Below are positions 17,365 to 26,841 of a DNA stretch of 64,000 nucleotides, piece by piece. Made by a program: the position numbers and the translations under genes. How positions within the stretch are numbered: position 1 is the stretch's first letter; the number at the start of each line of letters is the position of its first letter. Below the pieces are notes generated by a model. It did no database searches. It had not been told where the DNA came from and saw nothing but the letters and a program-made list of their open reading frames with translations. Source of the DNA: Chryseobacterium sp. G0201. Lineage in GTDB: Bacteria; Bacteroidota; Bacteroidia; Flavobacteriales; Weeksellaceae. The stretch covers positions 1,674,001 through 1,738,000 of the forward strand of contig NZ_CP033917.1 in assembly GCF_003815655.1 (NCBI RefSeq), written 5' to 3'.

Positions 17365-18808
17365 TGTTATCTTTTTTTGGAGGAAATTTCTTCTTGAATT
17401 TTTTCTTATTCGGGTTGGTTTGAGGCTTTTTCTCAGGATCTACGCTTCCTTCTGCCTTTGCTTTTTCTAACTGAGCTTTTGGCTGCTGAGGCGGTCTTTG
17501 CTGTTTTGGGTTGTTAGAATTATTATTGGCATTCGGGTTCGGATTTTCTGTCCTTGCCGGTCTTTCAGATCTTTCCGAACGTTCAGATTTATCAGAGTTT
17601 TGAGGTCTGTCAGATCTTTCGGGTCTTGGTTTTCTTGGACCTTGATTTGAACTGTTTTGATTGTTATTCGGTCTGTTTTGATTCTGATTTTGAGGTCTGT
17701 TTTTGTTAAAACTTTTGTTTTTCTTCTCAAATCTGTCAACACTGTTTTCCTGAATAAGGTCAATCGTGTGCAAAGGAGCATCAGGTTGTTTAAGATCTTC
17801 AAGAGGTAAAGTTCTTTCGCCTTTTTTATTTTGTGCGATCAGCTTTTTAACCAAATCAATATCGAAATCATACCAAGCCATTGAGCTGTCTACATAAGCA
17901 AACCACATTTTCTTTTTGAAAACGTCGATTTTAATACAAAAAGCTCTTCCTTTTTCTGTATCTAACACGGTAGATGAAGAAGGGAAGTTGCTTAAAGCAT
18001 CAAGATAGCTGTCTAATTCATAATTAAGACAACATTTAAGCTTACCACATTGTCCAGCCAGTTTTTGAGGGTTGATACTCAACTGCTGATATCTTGCAAC
18101 GTTGGTGTTTACAGATCTAAAATCCGTTAACCAGGTTGAACAACACAATTCTCTTCCACATGATCCGATTCCTCCAACTTTTGCAGCTTCCTGTCTGAAA
18201 CCGATCTGTTTCATATCGATTTTAGTTCTGAAAGTTGAGGCGTAATCTTTAATTAACTGTCTGAAATCTATTCGGTTATCAGCAGTGTAATAAAATGTAA
18301 CTTTAGAAGCATCTCCTTGATATTCAACATCTGTAACCTTCATTTCAAGGCCTAATCTGTGAGCGATCTTTCGGGCTTCTATTTTTACGCTGTCTTCTTT
18401 TTTTCTAACTTCCTGCCAAACTTCAATATCTTTTTGATTGGCTAATCTATATATTTTAAGTGCTGATTCTTCAGAAGCTCTTTTCTTCTTCATCTGAATT
18501 TTCACTAATTCTCCGGTGAGACTTACCACACCTACATCATGTCCGGGACTTGATTCTACTGTTACTACGCTACCTATATGTAAAGGAACATTATTTACAT
18601 TTTTATAAAATAATTTTCTGTCATTTTTAAATCTAACTTCTACATAATCACACCTGTTAGATGCAGGATTATTGATGTTAGACAGCCAGTCGAAAACACT
18701 TAATTTATAACTATTACCACAGGTATTTACACTTTCACAGCCATTCGCGGTTTTCTTGGGTCCGCAAGAATGTGCAGAATCGCCGGATGTTTTACATCCA
18801 CAACTCAT
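17357..18808 (-). CDS. ricT: PSP1-domain protein, RicT-like Fe-S regulatory subunit, with long low-complexity tail
   Basis: This 483-residue protein has a cysteine-rich N-terminus (MSCGCKT...SCGPK...CGN). The PSP1 domain (about 60-290) includes the signature GSCGRELCCSTWL and GQCGKLKCCLNYE, the cysteine clusters expected to bind Fe-S in the RicAFT complex. Residues about 350-470 are a disordered Asn/Gln/Pro/Arg/Ser-rich tail, and the end is strongly basic (KKKFKKKFPPKK). In Firmicutes RicT acts in mRNA maturation and development; in Bacteroidetes it precedes gldH. The tail is unusual for the family and could bind RNA, which is inference. Confidence 0.85.
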   Translation of the reverse strand: MSCGCKTSGDSAHSCGPKKTANGCESVNTCGNSYKLSVFDWLSNINNPASNRCDYVEVRFKNDRKLFYKNVNNVPLHIGSVVTVESSPGHDVGVVSLTGELVKIQMKKKRASEESALKIYRLANQKDIEVWQEVRKKEDSVKIEARKIAHRLGLEMKVTDVEYQGDASKVTFYYTADNRIDFRQLIKDYASTFRTKIDMKQIGFRQEAAKVGGIGSCGRELCCSTWLTDFRSVNTNVARYQQLSINPQKLAGQCGKLKCCLNYELDSYLDALSNFPSSSTVLDTEKGRAFCIKIDVFKKKMWFAYVDSSMAWYDFDIDLVKKLIAQNKKGERTLPLEDLKQPDAPLHTIDLIQENSVDRFEKKNKSFNKNRPQNQNQNRPNNNQNSSNQGPRKPRPERSDRPQNSDKSERSERSERPARTENPNPNANNNSNNPKQQRPPQQPKAQLEKAKAEGSVDPEKKPQTNPNKKKFKKKFPPKKDNNA

Positions 18809-18828
18809 ATAACTTTTATTTGTTCTTG

Positions 18829-18836
18829 CAAATTTA
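18829..18836 (-). promoter_or_regulatory. Promoter -7 box (TAAATTTG) for ricT-gldH-PBP1A
   Basis: An exact TAnnTTTG match lies 20 bp before the ATG at 18808. No TTG at the usual -33 distance was found. Confidence 0.5.
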
Positions 18837-19057
18837 TATATTTTTATCTTTATGTAATTCTAAAAAATTCAAATATTCGTCAACATCATTGTTTAATATT
18901 AAACGAAAAACTTGATTAGTCAGTAAAACATTATTAAATGCTTAATAGTTATGTGTTTAAGGTCTATTTTCGTTAAAGTGTTATTTTAAACATAATTTTC
19001 TTTTAGCATAATGTTTAAAATTTTAAGATTTATTAACAGTTGTAGCCAAAATAATTT

Positions 19058-19065
19058 TATATTTG
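19058..19065 (+). promoter_or_regulatory. Promoter -7 box (TATATTTG) of the FadL-like gene
   Basis: An exact TAnnTTTG match lies 20 bp before the ATG. A TTG at 19040-19042 is a possible -33 element with a short 15 bp spacer. Confidence 0.5.
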
Positions 19066-19084
19066 GGTTATATAATAATAGTCT

Positions 19085-20320
19085 ATGAAAAAAATATTAG
19101 TATCAACTGCTTTATTGGCGGGTGTTCTATCTTACGCCGGAGGCTTCAGAGTGTCTCTGCAAGGGGTAAAGCAATTGGCAATGGCACATACTAGTGCGCA
19201 TGCTGAGGATGCAAGTGTGGCATTCTTTAACCCGGCGGGTATGTCATTCATTCCTTCGAGACTGAGTATTGCAGTCGGAGGTTTTGCTGCAGGTAATAAA
19301 GTTACCTTCCAGAATACAAATACTCTGCAAAGTACAGAGACGGATAATCCTATGGGAACTCCTCTTTATGCAGCAATTGCTTATAGGCCGATTGAGAAAT
19401 TATCAGTTGGTTTCAGTTTTTCTACCCCTTTCGGTAGTACGATTGAGTATCCAAGTGATTGGGAAGGAAAAGAAATGGTTCAGAGACTTGAGCTGAAGGC
19501 TTTCTATTTTCAGCCAATGATTTCATATAAATTTAATGATTGGTTTGCATTTGGTGCGAGTTATATCTATGCAAAAGGAGATGTGAAATGGGATAAGGCT
19601 ATTACACAATTTGGAGGAGAGCTTAATCTTGACAGTAAAGCAAGCGGACATGGATATGGTTTTGGTTTCTATTTCAGACCAGATCCAAAGCTTGATGTAA
19701 GTGTCGCTTACCGTTCACCAGTTGATATGAAAGCTAAGAAGGGAACAGCAACTTTCAGCTTCCCGACAGCTTCTATCTATCCGTTATTAGGTCTTGATGC
19801 ATCAGGAAAAGATAGTTTCTCTGCAACATTGCCTTTGGTTGAAGAGTATACTATTGGTTTGACGTATAAGATTACTCCAAAATGGTTGATTTCAGCAGAT
19901 TTCAACTACCATGGATGGGAAAGATACAGTAAATTGACGTTGGATTTTGGCAATGCTCCGGTTGGAAATCAGCCATCAGATCCTACAGTTTCTGTTTCTC
20001 CTAAAAACTTTCACAACACTAAAACATTTAGGCTAGGAACTCAATATGCATTTACAGATAAGATCTTTGGTCGTCTTGGTGCTTATTATGACGAATCTCC
20101 ATATACTGATGAAAACTTTATTCCTGAAACACCTTCATATAATACATATGTTGTAACAGGTGGGGTTGGATTTAAACTAAAACAATTCGGAGTTGATGTT
20201 TCTGGAGGATATGCAATGCCTCAGGCAAGAGACGTGAAAAATGCTAATCTTGGTTTCTACGGACAATCTACTGCAACAGCATTTTATGTAGGTCTAGGTT
20301 TATCTTATAATCCTTTTTAA
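19085..20320 (+). CDS. OmpP1/FadL-family outer membrane transporter
   Basis: This 411-residue protein has a signal peptide (about 1-19). The FadL/TodX signature follows directly: GGFRVSLQGVKQLAMAHTSA and AEDASVAFFNPAGMSFI. The remainder is an alternating beta pattern ending ...YVGLGLSYNPF, with a terminal aromatic residue as expected of a beta-barrel outer membrane protein. The family moves hydrophobic substrates such as long-chain fatty acids across the outer membrane. It is 10 bp ahead of a lipid-anchored GDSL hydrolase, suggesting that an ester-cleaving enzyme and an uptake porin act together. The substrate is not known. Confidence 0.9.
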   Translation: MKKILVSTALLAGVLSYAGGFRVSLQGVKQLAMAHTSAHAEDASVAFFNPAGMSFIPSRLSIAVGGFAAGNKVTFQNTNTLQSTETDNPMGTPLYAAIAYRPIEKLSVGFSFSTPFGSTIEYPSDWEGKEMVQRLELKAFYFQPMISYKFNDWFAFGASYIYAKGDVKWDKAITQFGGELNLDSKASGHGYGFGFYFRPDPKLDVSVAYRSPVDMKAKKGTATFSFPTASIYPLLGLDASGKDSFSATLPLVEEYTIGLTYKITPKWLISADFNYHGWERYSKLTLDFGNAPVGNQPSDPTVSVSPKNFHNTKTFRLGTQYAFTDKIFGRLGAYYDESPYTDENFIPETPSYNTYVVTGGVGFKLKQFGVDVSGGYAMPQARDVKNANLGFYGQSTATAFYVGLGLSYNPF

Positions 20321-20330
20321 TTGAAAGACT

Positions 20331-21869
20331 ATGAAAAAAATTATAATTTCTACAATCGCTATTTCCGCGTTACTTTTTACAACGAGTTGCGAAAATGAAT
20401 TTGATACAGACGTAAAGGACATTGTTGTAAGTAAAGGTGAAGCTGATTTTACTAAGTATGTTTCTTTAGGAAACTCATTAACTTCAGGTTATAGAGACGG
20501 TGCTCTTTATATTGATGGGCAAAATGAATCTTACCCTTCAATGATTGCTCAGCAAATGAAACTTGTGGGTGGAGGAGATTTCAGACAGCCTTTAATGGCT
20601 GATAATAATGGGGGTCTTCTTCTTAATGTTGGTGTAAATGTCCAGATCGCTACTACAAAACTTTATATTGATAGCTTTATTGCAGGTGCTCCGGACATAA
20701 AAAATGCAAATAACAACGTTGCAACAACTTTAACAAATACTGTTTTAGCGGGTCCTTTCAATAATATGGGAGTTCCGGGAGCTAAAGTTTCTCATTTATT
20801 AGCTCCGGGTTACGGAAACGTTTCGGGAGTTTTAGCAAAAACGGCAAATCCTTATTTCGTAAGATTTGCATCAAGCCCAACTACTTCGGTTATTGCGGAT
20901 TTTAAAGCTCAAAATCCTACATTCTTTTCTTTATGGATAGGTAATAATGATGCTTTATTATACGCTTTGGCGGGTGCTGATAGTTCAGTAGAAACTTTAA
21001 CACCTCCGGCTCAGTTTGCTCAGTATTATAATGCATTGATTGCTGAGATTGCTACAACTAATGCTAAAGGGGTGATTGCAAATATTCCTAGTGTAACATC
21101 TATTCCTTCTTTAACAACAATTCCTACAAATCCTCTTACATCTGCTGTTTTAGGAAACGGAAATATTGCAGCTGGAGAAGCTAATATTGATAATTTAAAT
21201 ACAAACCTATACGGGCCGTTAAATCAGATCTTAACCGCATTTGGAGCTGGAGACAGAATTAAACCTCTTTCTAAAACTGCTGCAAATCCATTGCTTATTA
21301 AGGATGAAAGTTTACCTGATTTGAAAGTTCAAATCACAGCAGCGGCGGCGGCTTCAGGAAATCCTCAGTTGGTTGCTTTGGCTACTTATCTTGGGACTAC
21401 TTATGGGCAGGCAAGACAGGCAAAAGCTGGAGATTTAGTACCTTTGACTACAAAATCTGAGATTGGTAAAGCAGAACCTACTGCTTTAGCTGCTCTTTCT
21501 GCAAAAGGAGTTTCTTATCCATTTGCTGATAAATATATTTTGATCCCATCAGAAATTACAGAAATCAATACAGCTATTGATGCTTATAACGTAACAATTA
21601 AAGCTGCTGCAGCTTCAAAAGGATATGCTTTTGTTGATGCTAATAAGAAAATGAATGAGCTTGGATCTCAGTCAGGAGTTTCTTGGGACGGTGTGAAATA
21701 TACTGCTAAATTTGTTACAGGTGGAGCTTTCTCTTTAGACGGAGTACATCTTACGGGTAGAGGGTATGCAATTATTGCTAATGAATTTATTAAGTCAATA
21801 AACGCTACTTATAAATCTACACTGCCATGGGTAGATCCGAATAAATATTCGGGAGTGAAATTCCCTTAA
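20331..21869 (+). CDS. GDSL/SGNH-family lipoprotein hydrolase
   Basis: This 512-residue lipoprotein has acceptor Cys20 (LLFTTSC). SGNH blocks are visible: block I SLGNSLTSG with nucleophile Ser at about residue 49, block III WIGNNDALLYA, and block V DGVHLTGRGYAIIAN with the Asp-His pair. The protein is long for the family and has Ala/Thr-rich insertions between blocks III and V. SGNH enzymes cleave esters of lipids or acetylated sugars. It forms a two-gene unit with the FadL-like porin (10 bp gap) and ends before a strong terminator. Confidence 0.88.
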   Translation: MKKIIISTIAISALLFTTSCENEFDTDVKDIVVSKGEADFTKYVSLGNSLTSGYRDGALYIDGQNESYPSMIAQQMKLVGGGDFRQPLMADNNGGLLLNVGVNVQIATTKLYIDSFIAGAPDIKNANNNVATTLTNTVLAGPFNNMGVPGAKVSHLLAPGYGNVSGVLAKTANPYFVRFASSPTTSVIADFKAQNPTFFSLWIGNNDALLYALAGADSSVETLTPPAQFAQYYNALIAEIATTNAKGVIANIPSVTSIPSLTTIPTNPLTSAVLGNGNIAAGEANIDNLNTNLYGPLNQILTAFGAGDRIKPLSKTAANPLLIKDESLPDLKVQITAAAAASGNPQLVALATYLGTTYGQARQAKAGDLVPLTTKSEIGKAEPTALAALSAKGVSYPFADKYILIPSEITEINTAIDAYNVTIKAAAASKGYAFVDANKKMNELGSQSGVSWDGVKYTAKFVTGGAFSLDGVHLTGRGYAIIANEFIKSINATYKSTLPWVDPNKYSGVKFP

Positions 21870-21893
21870 TAAAAAGGAAAATAAAAACATATG

Positions 21894-21924
21894 AACCACA
21901 AGGAGTAATTCTTGTGGTTTTTTT
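21894..21924 (+). terminator. Terminator after GDSL lipoprotein gene
   Basis: AACCACAAG pairs with CTTGTGGTT across an 8-base loop and is followed by a T-run. The prs promoter begins immediately after. Confidence 0.85.
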
Positions 21925-21925
21925 A

Positions 21926-21933
21926 TAAATTTG
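21926..21933 (+). promoter_or_regulatory. Promoter -7 box (TAAATTTG) of prs
   Basis: An exact TAnnTTTG match lies 22 bp before the prs ATG, directly downstream of the terminator. Confidence 0.55.
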
Positions 21934-21955
21934 CAAAATCTTTTAAAAAGTAAAA

Positions 21956-22894
21956 ATGGCCGATCAGTTAAGTTATCTATTTTCTACAAGAACAAGTAAG
22001 GTCTTGGCAGAAAAAATTGCCCAACATTATGGGAAAGAATTAGGGAAAATCATCATTCAGGAGTTCAGCGATGGTGAATTTGAACCTGTGCTAGACGAAT
22101 CTGTAAGAGGAGGAAGAGTTTTCCTGATTGCTTCTACATTTCCGCCGGCAGACAATCTTTTAGAGCTTCTTTTAATGATTGACGCAGCAAAAAGAGCTTC
22201 TGCTAAAAGTATTACCGTTGTACTTCCGTATTTCGGGTTGGCAAGACAAGACAGAAAAGACAAGCCAAGAGCACCTATCGGAGCTAAATTGGTGGCAAAT
22301 CTTTTAACTGCTGCGGGAGCAACAAGAATCATGACGATGGATCTGCACGCGGATCAGATTCAGGGATTCTTTGAAATTCCTGTTGATCATCTGTATGCTT
22401 CTACAATTTTCGTAGATTACATCAGAGATATGAATCTTGATAATCTTACCATTGCTTCTCCGGATATGGGTGGAGCAAAAAGAGCAAAAAACTATGCCGG
22501 TCACTTAGGCGCAGATGTTGTAATTGCTTACAAAGAAAGAAAAAAAGCAAATGTAATCGAAGAAATGTTTCTTATCGGAGATGTTGTAGGGAAAAATGTT
22601 ATCCTTATTGATGATATGATCGATACTGCAGGAACGCTTTGTAAAGCTGCAGACATTTTAATGGAGAAAGGAGCAAAATCTGTAAGAGCAATGGCAACTC
22701 ACGGAGTGCTTTCAGGCAAAGCTTATGATAATATTGAGAACTCAAAATTATTGGAAGTTATTGTAACTGACTCAATTCCTGTAAAAAATAATTTGACAAA
22801 CAAAATAAAAGTGCTATCTTGCGCCCCTCTATTTGCGGACGTTATGAAGATGGTTCATGAGCATCAATCAATTAGCAGTAAGTTTGTTATTTAA
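21956..22894 (+). CDS. prs: Ribose-phosphate pyrophosphokinase (PRPP synthetase)
   Basis: This 312-residue protein makes PRPP from ribose 5-phosphate and ATP for nucleotide, His, Trp and NAD synthesis. Class I motifs are visible: FSDGEFEPVLDESVRGGRVF, the ATP/Mg region ARQDRKDKPRAPIGAKLVA, the DLHADQIQGFF block, the catalytic flexible loop with KERKK, and the PRPP-binding VILIDDMIDTAGTL. Length is typical. It is 55 bp upstream of rplY, a conserved Bacteroidetes pairing, with no terminator between, so co-transcription is likely. Confidence 0.96.
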   Translation: MADQLSYLFSTRTSKVLAEKIAQHYGKELGKIIIQEFSDGEFEPVLDESVRGGRVFLIASTFPPADNLLELLLMIDAAKRASAKSITVVLPYFGLARQDRKDKPRAPIGAKLVANLLTAAGATRIMTMDLHADQIQGFFEIPVDHLYASTIFVDYIRDMNLDNLTIASPDMGGAKRAKNYAGHLGADVVIAYKERKKANVIEEMFLIGDVVGKNVILIDDMIDTAGTLCKAADILMEKGAKSVRAMATHGVLSGKAYDNIENSKLLEVIVTDSIPVKNNLTNKIKVLSCAPLFADVMKMVHEHQSISSKFVI

Positions 22895-22949
22895 TTGATA
22901 ATTAGCTGTTTGCAAATTAAACTTTAAACAAATTTTTAAATTTTTATAA

Positions 22950-23594
22950 ATGAAATCAATTACAATTCAAGGTACAAAAAGAGAAAGCGTGGGCAAAAAG
23001 TCGACAAAAGCTTTACGTGATGCTGAATTAGTTCCTTGTGTTGTTTACGGAGGTGGCGAGCCATTGAACTTCTCTGCAACAGAGAAATCGTTCAAAGGTT
23101 TGGTATATACTCCTGAAGCACACACGGTATCTATTGAAGTTGACGGGCAGACAATTCCTGCAGTTCTTCAAGATATTCAGTTCCACCCAATTACTGATAA
23201 AATTCTTCACGCGGATTTCTATCAACTATCTGCTGATAAGCCAGTTGTTATGGAAGTTCCTGTAAGAATCACTGGTCGTTCTAAAGGTGTTGTAGCTGGT
23301 GGTGTTTTACGTCAGTCTTTCAGAAAATTGAAAGTAAAAGCTATTCCTGCAAACTTGCCAGACGAGATCGTAGTAGATATTACTTCTCTTAAAATTGGTA
23401 ACAAACTTTATGTTGGAACTATTAAAGCTGAAGGTTATTCTTTCGTACACCCAGACAATGCAGTTGTAGTAGCTGTTAAGATGTCTAGAAATGCAGCTAA
23501 AGGTGGTGCAGTTGCGGATGATGACGATGAAGAAGAAGTTGTAGCGGAAGTTGAAGGAGGTTCTCCTGCAACTGAAGAAGCAGCAGCTGAATAA
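22950..23594 (+). CDS. rplY: 50S ribosomal protein L25 / general stress protein Ctc
   Basis: This 214-residue protein belongs to the long Ctc form: a 5S-rRNA-binding L25 domain (about 1-92, [20 protein letters not shown] ... DFYQL) followed by the TL5 C-terminal beta domain (about 98-185, [18 protein letters not shown]). It ends in an acidic, Ala/Glu/Val-rich tail ([16 protein letters not shown]). It binds 5S rRNA in the central protuberance. It follows prs and ends at a terminator. Confidence 0.95.
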   Translation: MKSITIQGTKRESVGKKSTKALRDAELVPCVVYGGGEPLNFSATEKSFKGLVYTPEAHTVSIEVDGQTIPAVLQDIQFHPITDKILHADFYQLSADKPVVMEVPVRITGRSKGVVAGGVLRQSFRKLKVKAIPANLPDEIVVDITSLKIGNKLYVGTIKAEGYSFVHPDNAVVVAVKMSRNAAKGGAVADDDDEEEVVAEVEGGSPATEEAAAE

Positions 23595-23617
23595 GAAATT
23601 TCTTAATCACAATATAA

Positions 23618-23649
23618 GACCTGTCAATGTATTTTGGCAGGTTTTTTAT
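23618..23649 (+). terminator. Terminator after rplY
   Basis: ACCTGTCAA pairs with TTGGCAGGT (one G-U pair), followed by TTTTTT. Confidence 0.8.
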
Positions 23650-23704
23650 TTTTAGATTAAATCTATAATCGTGTTCATTCAATTTTCTTTCGGAAAAAAA
23701 GCCG

Positions 23705-23712
23705 TAAATTTG
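23705..23712 (+). promoter_or_regulatory. Promoter -7 box (TAAATTTG) of sufS
   Basis: An exact TAnnTTTG match lies 42 bp before the ATG. No clear -33 TTG. Confidence 0.5.
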
Positions 23713-23754
23713 AAGTGTTCTAAATAAGAGCATTTTAATTTAAAATTTTAATAA

Positions 23755-24975
23755 ATGTTTGACATTCAAGAAATAAGAAGTCAGTTTACTATATTAAACC
23801 AGCAGGTGAACGGTAAGCCATTAGTTTACTTAGATAATGCAGCAACATCTCAAAAACCAAATTCAGTTTTAGAAGTTTGGAATAAATATTACACCGAGCT
23901 TAACGCTAATGTACATAGAGGAATTCATACATTAAGTCAGTTAGCAACAGAAGAAATGGAGCTTTCAAGAAGAAAGGTTCAGAAATTCATTAATGCTAAA
24001 CATGATTTTGAAGTAATTTTTACAAAAGGAACAACAGAAGGATTAAACCTCATCGCTTATATTTTAACTCAGAAGCTTAAAAAGGATGATGAAATTATCA
24101 TTTCTTACCTTGAGCATCACTCAAATATCGTTCCTTGGCAATTGCTTTGTGAAAGAACAGGCGCGAAACTTCGTGTTATTCCAATTGATGAAAATGGTAT
24201 TCTCCAACTTGATTATTTGGATCAATATTTAAGCGAAAAAACGAAAGTTGTTTCTGTAAATCAGGTTTCCAATGCATTAGGAATTGTAAATCCGATTGAA
24301 GAAATCATTGCTAAAACAAGAAAAAATTCTGATGCTTATATTGTAATTGATGGAGCTCAGTCGGCTCCGCATTTCACAATCGACGTTCAGAAAATGGATT
24401 GTGATTTCTTTGTTTTTTCAGGTCATAAAATGTACGCTCCGATGGGAACAGGTATTTTATACGGAAAACAAGAGATTTTAGAAGATTTGCCGCCATTTCA
24501 TGGAGGAGGAGAGATGATCGCAACATGTTCTTTTGACGGAACTACTTACGCAGGTTTACCTTTTAAATATGAAGCCGGAACTCCAAATGTAGGCGGAAAT
24601 ATTGCTTTGGGTGCTGCCATAGATTTTATTGGAAAAGTAGGTCAGTCAACCATTCAAAATCATGAAAATGCTTTGTTGGAATATGCTCAAAGACAATTGT
24701 TAGAGATAGAAAACCTAAAAGTCTATGGTGAAAAAGCCAACAGAACAGGTGTTGTTTCTTTTAATTTAGAAGGAACAGGAATTTCTTCTGATGTAGGGAT
24801 GATTCTTGATAAAATGGGCATTGCTGTGAGAACAGGGCATCATTGTACACAACCTATTATGGATTTCTTTAATATTGCAGGAACCGTGAGAGCAAGTTTT
24901 GCCATTTACAATACTTTCGAGGAAATTGATTCTTTGGTGGAAGGGGTAAAAAAAGCACAGAGAATGCTTTCTTAA
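23755..24975 (+). CDS. sufS: Cysteine desulfurase SufS
   Basis: This 406-residue class II aminotransferase-fold enzyme supplies sulfur from cysteine for Fe-S cluster assembly. The PLP lysine is K225 in FSGHKMYAPMGTG, and the catalytic cysteine is C364 in the group-II signature RTGHHCTQP. Other family blocks are YLDNAATSQKP near the N-terminus and ANVHRGIHTLSQ. Length is typical. It stands alone here with its own promoter and terminator; the other suf genes are not in this window. Confidence 0.94.
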   Translation: MFDIQEIRSQFTILNQQVNGKPLVYLDNAATSQKPNSVLEVWNKYYTELNANVHRGIHTLSQLATEEMELSRRKVQKFINAKHDFEVIFTKGTTEGLNLIAYILTQKLKKDDEIIISYLEHHSNIVPWQLLCERTGAKLRVIPIDENGILQLDYLDQYLSEKTKVVSVNQVSNALGIVNPIEEIIAKTRKNSDAYIVIDGAQSAPHFTIDVQKMDCDFFVFSGHKMYAPMGTGILYGKQEILEDLPPFHGGGEMIATCSFDGTTYAGLPFKYEAGTPNVGGNIALGAAIDFIGKVGQSTIQNHENALLEYAQRQLLEIENLKVYGEKANRTGVVSFNLEGTGISSDVGMILDKMGIAVRTGHHCTQPIMDFFNIAGTVRASFAIYNTFEEIDSLVEGVKKAQRMLS

Positions 24976-25006
24976 AAAAGACTTTAAATAATTTAATTAA
25001 AATACG

Positions 25007-25038
25007 ATCACCCTTCATTTTTGAGAGGTGATTTTTTG
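25007..25038 (+). terminator. Terminator after sufS
   Basis: ATCACC...GGTGAT stem, followed by TTTTTT on the plus strand. Confidence 0.75.
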
Positions 25039-25155
25039 TTTTGTAAATGTGAATTATTTCATTTATAGTTAATTATTGTTGATTTTTTTGTGGTTTTACT
25101 TTATTTTAATTAATTATTTTTATAAATTTATCATAACCTTACAAAATTAATTACC

Positions 25156-25974
25156 ATGAAAAAAATATTACTTCCTTTAGTATTGGCTTGCGGTATGACC
25201 AATGCTCAATTGTTTTCAGAGAACTTTAATGCTGGAGCTTTACCTACAGGATGGACGGTAAACAATCCAGATACAACCTATAATTGGGCAGTCGGAACTC
25301 AATCCGGGTTCTCTTCTTTTCCAACCGGAGCCGCGTTTTTTGATGATGACGATGCCGGACCATCAAGTATAAATTCCAATGCCAGATTGGTATCACCTGT
25401 TATTAACCTTACAGCAGCTTCCAGTCCAAAACTATCCTTTAAATATGCCAATATGATCTACGATAATGATTCAACCTTGAAAGTTGAAGCATTTAACGGT
25501 ACAGCGTGGGTGCAGGTTTTCAGCTTCAGTGGAAATGCTGGTGAGTGGGATATTGATTTTAATACATTTACATATGTACTTACTACTTATGAAGATGCTA
25601 CGAATATTGATTTAAGCCCTTATGCTAATCCTAATTTCCAACTGAGATTTGTATATGACGATGCAGCAGATTATTCATATGGAGTAGTGGTGGACGATGT
25701 TGTTATTTCTGCAACTACTATATTGGGAACATCAGAAGTTTCGGCTTCTGATAAGGTTAAAGTATATCCAAATCCTGTAAAGGACGATCTTTTCATTAAG
25801 TCTGATGAATTAAAAAGTTCTAAAGTAAGCGTGATAGATATGTCCGGAAAAAAAGTGAAGGCTTTCGAAGGAAAATCTGAAAAATATAATCTTTCTGACT
25901 TACCAAACGGAAATTATATGATCTTAATTGATAACGGAAAAGAAATCATAACAAAGAAAATTCTTAAAAAATAA
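25156..25974 (+). CDS. T9SS cargo protein with choice-of-anchor J-like domain
   Basis: This 272-residue protein has a signal peptide (about 1-18, ending TNAQ). A jelly-roll domain follows (LFSENFNAGALPTGWT ... ARLVSPVINLTAASSPKLSF ... VVDDVVIS). It ends in a type A sorting tail (VKVYPNPVKDDLFI ... YNLSDLPNGNYMILI ... KKILKK). The layout is the same as the gene ending at 11958, so the two are paralogues probably presented on the cell surface by the type IX system. The central domain carries an Asp-rich patch (FFDDDDAGPS, about 57-66) that could bind calcium. Confidence 0.88.
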   Translation: MKKILLPLVLACGMTNAQLFSENFNAGALPTGWTVNNPDTTYNWAVGTQSGFSSFPTGAAFFDDDDAGPSSINSNARLVSPVINLTAASSPKLSFKYANMIYDNDSTLKVEAFNGTAWVQVFSFSGNAGEWDIDFNTFTYVLTTYEDATNIDLSPYANPNFQLRFVYDDAADYSYGVVVDDVVISATTILGTSEVSASDKVKVYPNPVKDDLFIKSDELKSSKVSVIDMSGKKVKAFEGKSEKYNLSDLPNGNYMILIDNGKEIITKKILKK

Positions 25975-25979
25975 CAATG

Positions 25980-26008
25980 TAAAGTCTTCAATTTGGAGGC
26001 TTTTTTTA
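25980..26008 (+). terminator. Terminator after T9SS gene
   Basis: AAAGTCTTC/GGAGGCTTT stem with G-U pairs around AATTT, followed by a T-run. Confidence 0.6.
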
Positions 26009-26118
26009 TACAATTAAAACTCATTTTAAATAATAGATTTTAACAATACATCAAATTTGATTTTTCGAGTCTGAGTTTATACTAATTCCAACTAATTTTG
26101 TTGCGTAAAATTTATGTA

Positions 26119-26751
26119 ATGGAATTAATAGAAAAATTAAACTGGAGATTTGCCACCAAAGCGATGAACGGTCAAAAAGTACCTCAGGAAAAGGTAGATA
26201 AAATATTAGAAGCAGCAAGGTTAGCTCCAACTTCAAGTGGACTGCAGCCTTTCGAGATCATTGTAATTACCAATCAGGAAGTGAAAGAGCAAATAAAACC
26301 TCACGCTTGGAACCAGCCACAGATCACGGATTGTTCGCATCTTTTGGTTTTTGCAGCTTGGGATAATTATACGGAAGAAAGAATCAACAATATGTTTGAT
26401 CTTACGAATGAAATCAGAGGTTTCAAAAATGAAGGTTGGGGAAACTACAGACAAATGTTGTTGGATACTTACCCTCAGAGATCTGCTGAAGAAAACTTCA
26501 CTCATGCAGCAAAACAAGCTTATATTTCTTTCGGAGCGGCAATTATTGCGACAGCATTTGAAGAAGTAGATTCAACGCCGATGGAAGGTTTTTCTCCGGA
26601 AGCTGTTGATGAGGTTTTAAACTTAAAAGAAAAAGGATTGAAAAGCGTTTTATTGTTGCCGATCGGTTACAGAGAAGCAGCCAACGACTGGTTGGTGAAT
26701 CTTGCCAAAGTAAGAAAACCTAAAGAAGATTTCATTACAGAGATTAACTAA
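26119..26751 (+). CDS. NAD(P)H-dependent nitroreductase-family flavoprotein
   Basis: About 210 residues from the ATG at 26119 (MELIEKLNWRFATKAMNGQ); the seven upstream codons begin with TTG and do not fit the family start. It matches the NfsB-like nitroreductase pattern: the FMN-phosphate-binding RFATKAM region, EAARLAPTSSGLQPFEIIVI, AWNQPQITDCSHLLVF and the C-terminal EKGLKSVLLLPIGYR. Such enzymes use FMN and NAD(P)H to reduce nitro compounds or quinones; the physiological substrate is unknown. Ends at a bidirectional terminator. Confidence 0.9.
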   Translation: MELIEKLNWRFATKAMNGQKVPQEKVDKILEAARLAPTSSGLQPFEIIVITNQEVKEQIKPHAWNQPQITDCSHLLVFAAWDNYTEERINNMFDLTNEIRGFKNEGWGNYRQMLLDTYPQRSAEENFTHAAKQAYISFGAAIIATAFEEVDSTPMEGFSPEAVDEVLNLKEKGLKSVLLLPIGYREAANDWLVNLAKVRKPKEDFITEIN

Positions 26752-26773
26752 TTATTATATATTTTATTCATAG

Positions 26774-26808
26774 AAAAATCCCTTTCAGTTTTCTGAAAGG
26801 GATTTTGT
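26774..26808. terminator. Bidirectional terminator between nitroreductase and hemE side
   Basis: AATCCCTTTCAG pairs perfectly with CTGAAAGGGATT across TTTT. T-rich sequence flanks it on both strands, so it can serve the plus-strand gene and minus-strand read-through from hemE. Confidence 0.8.
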
Positions 26809-26841
26809 TTATTTATATTTAAGTTTAAAATTTTACATAAA

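Noticed and set aside
17467..17802. 111-residue minus-strand frame, Lys/Arg/Thr-rich
   Set aside because: An alternative frame of the low-complexity tail of the ricT-like gene; composition follows from that tail.
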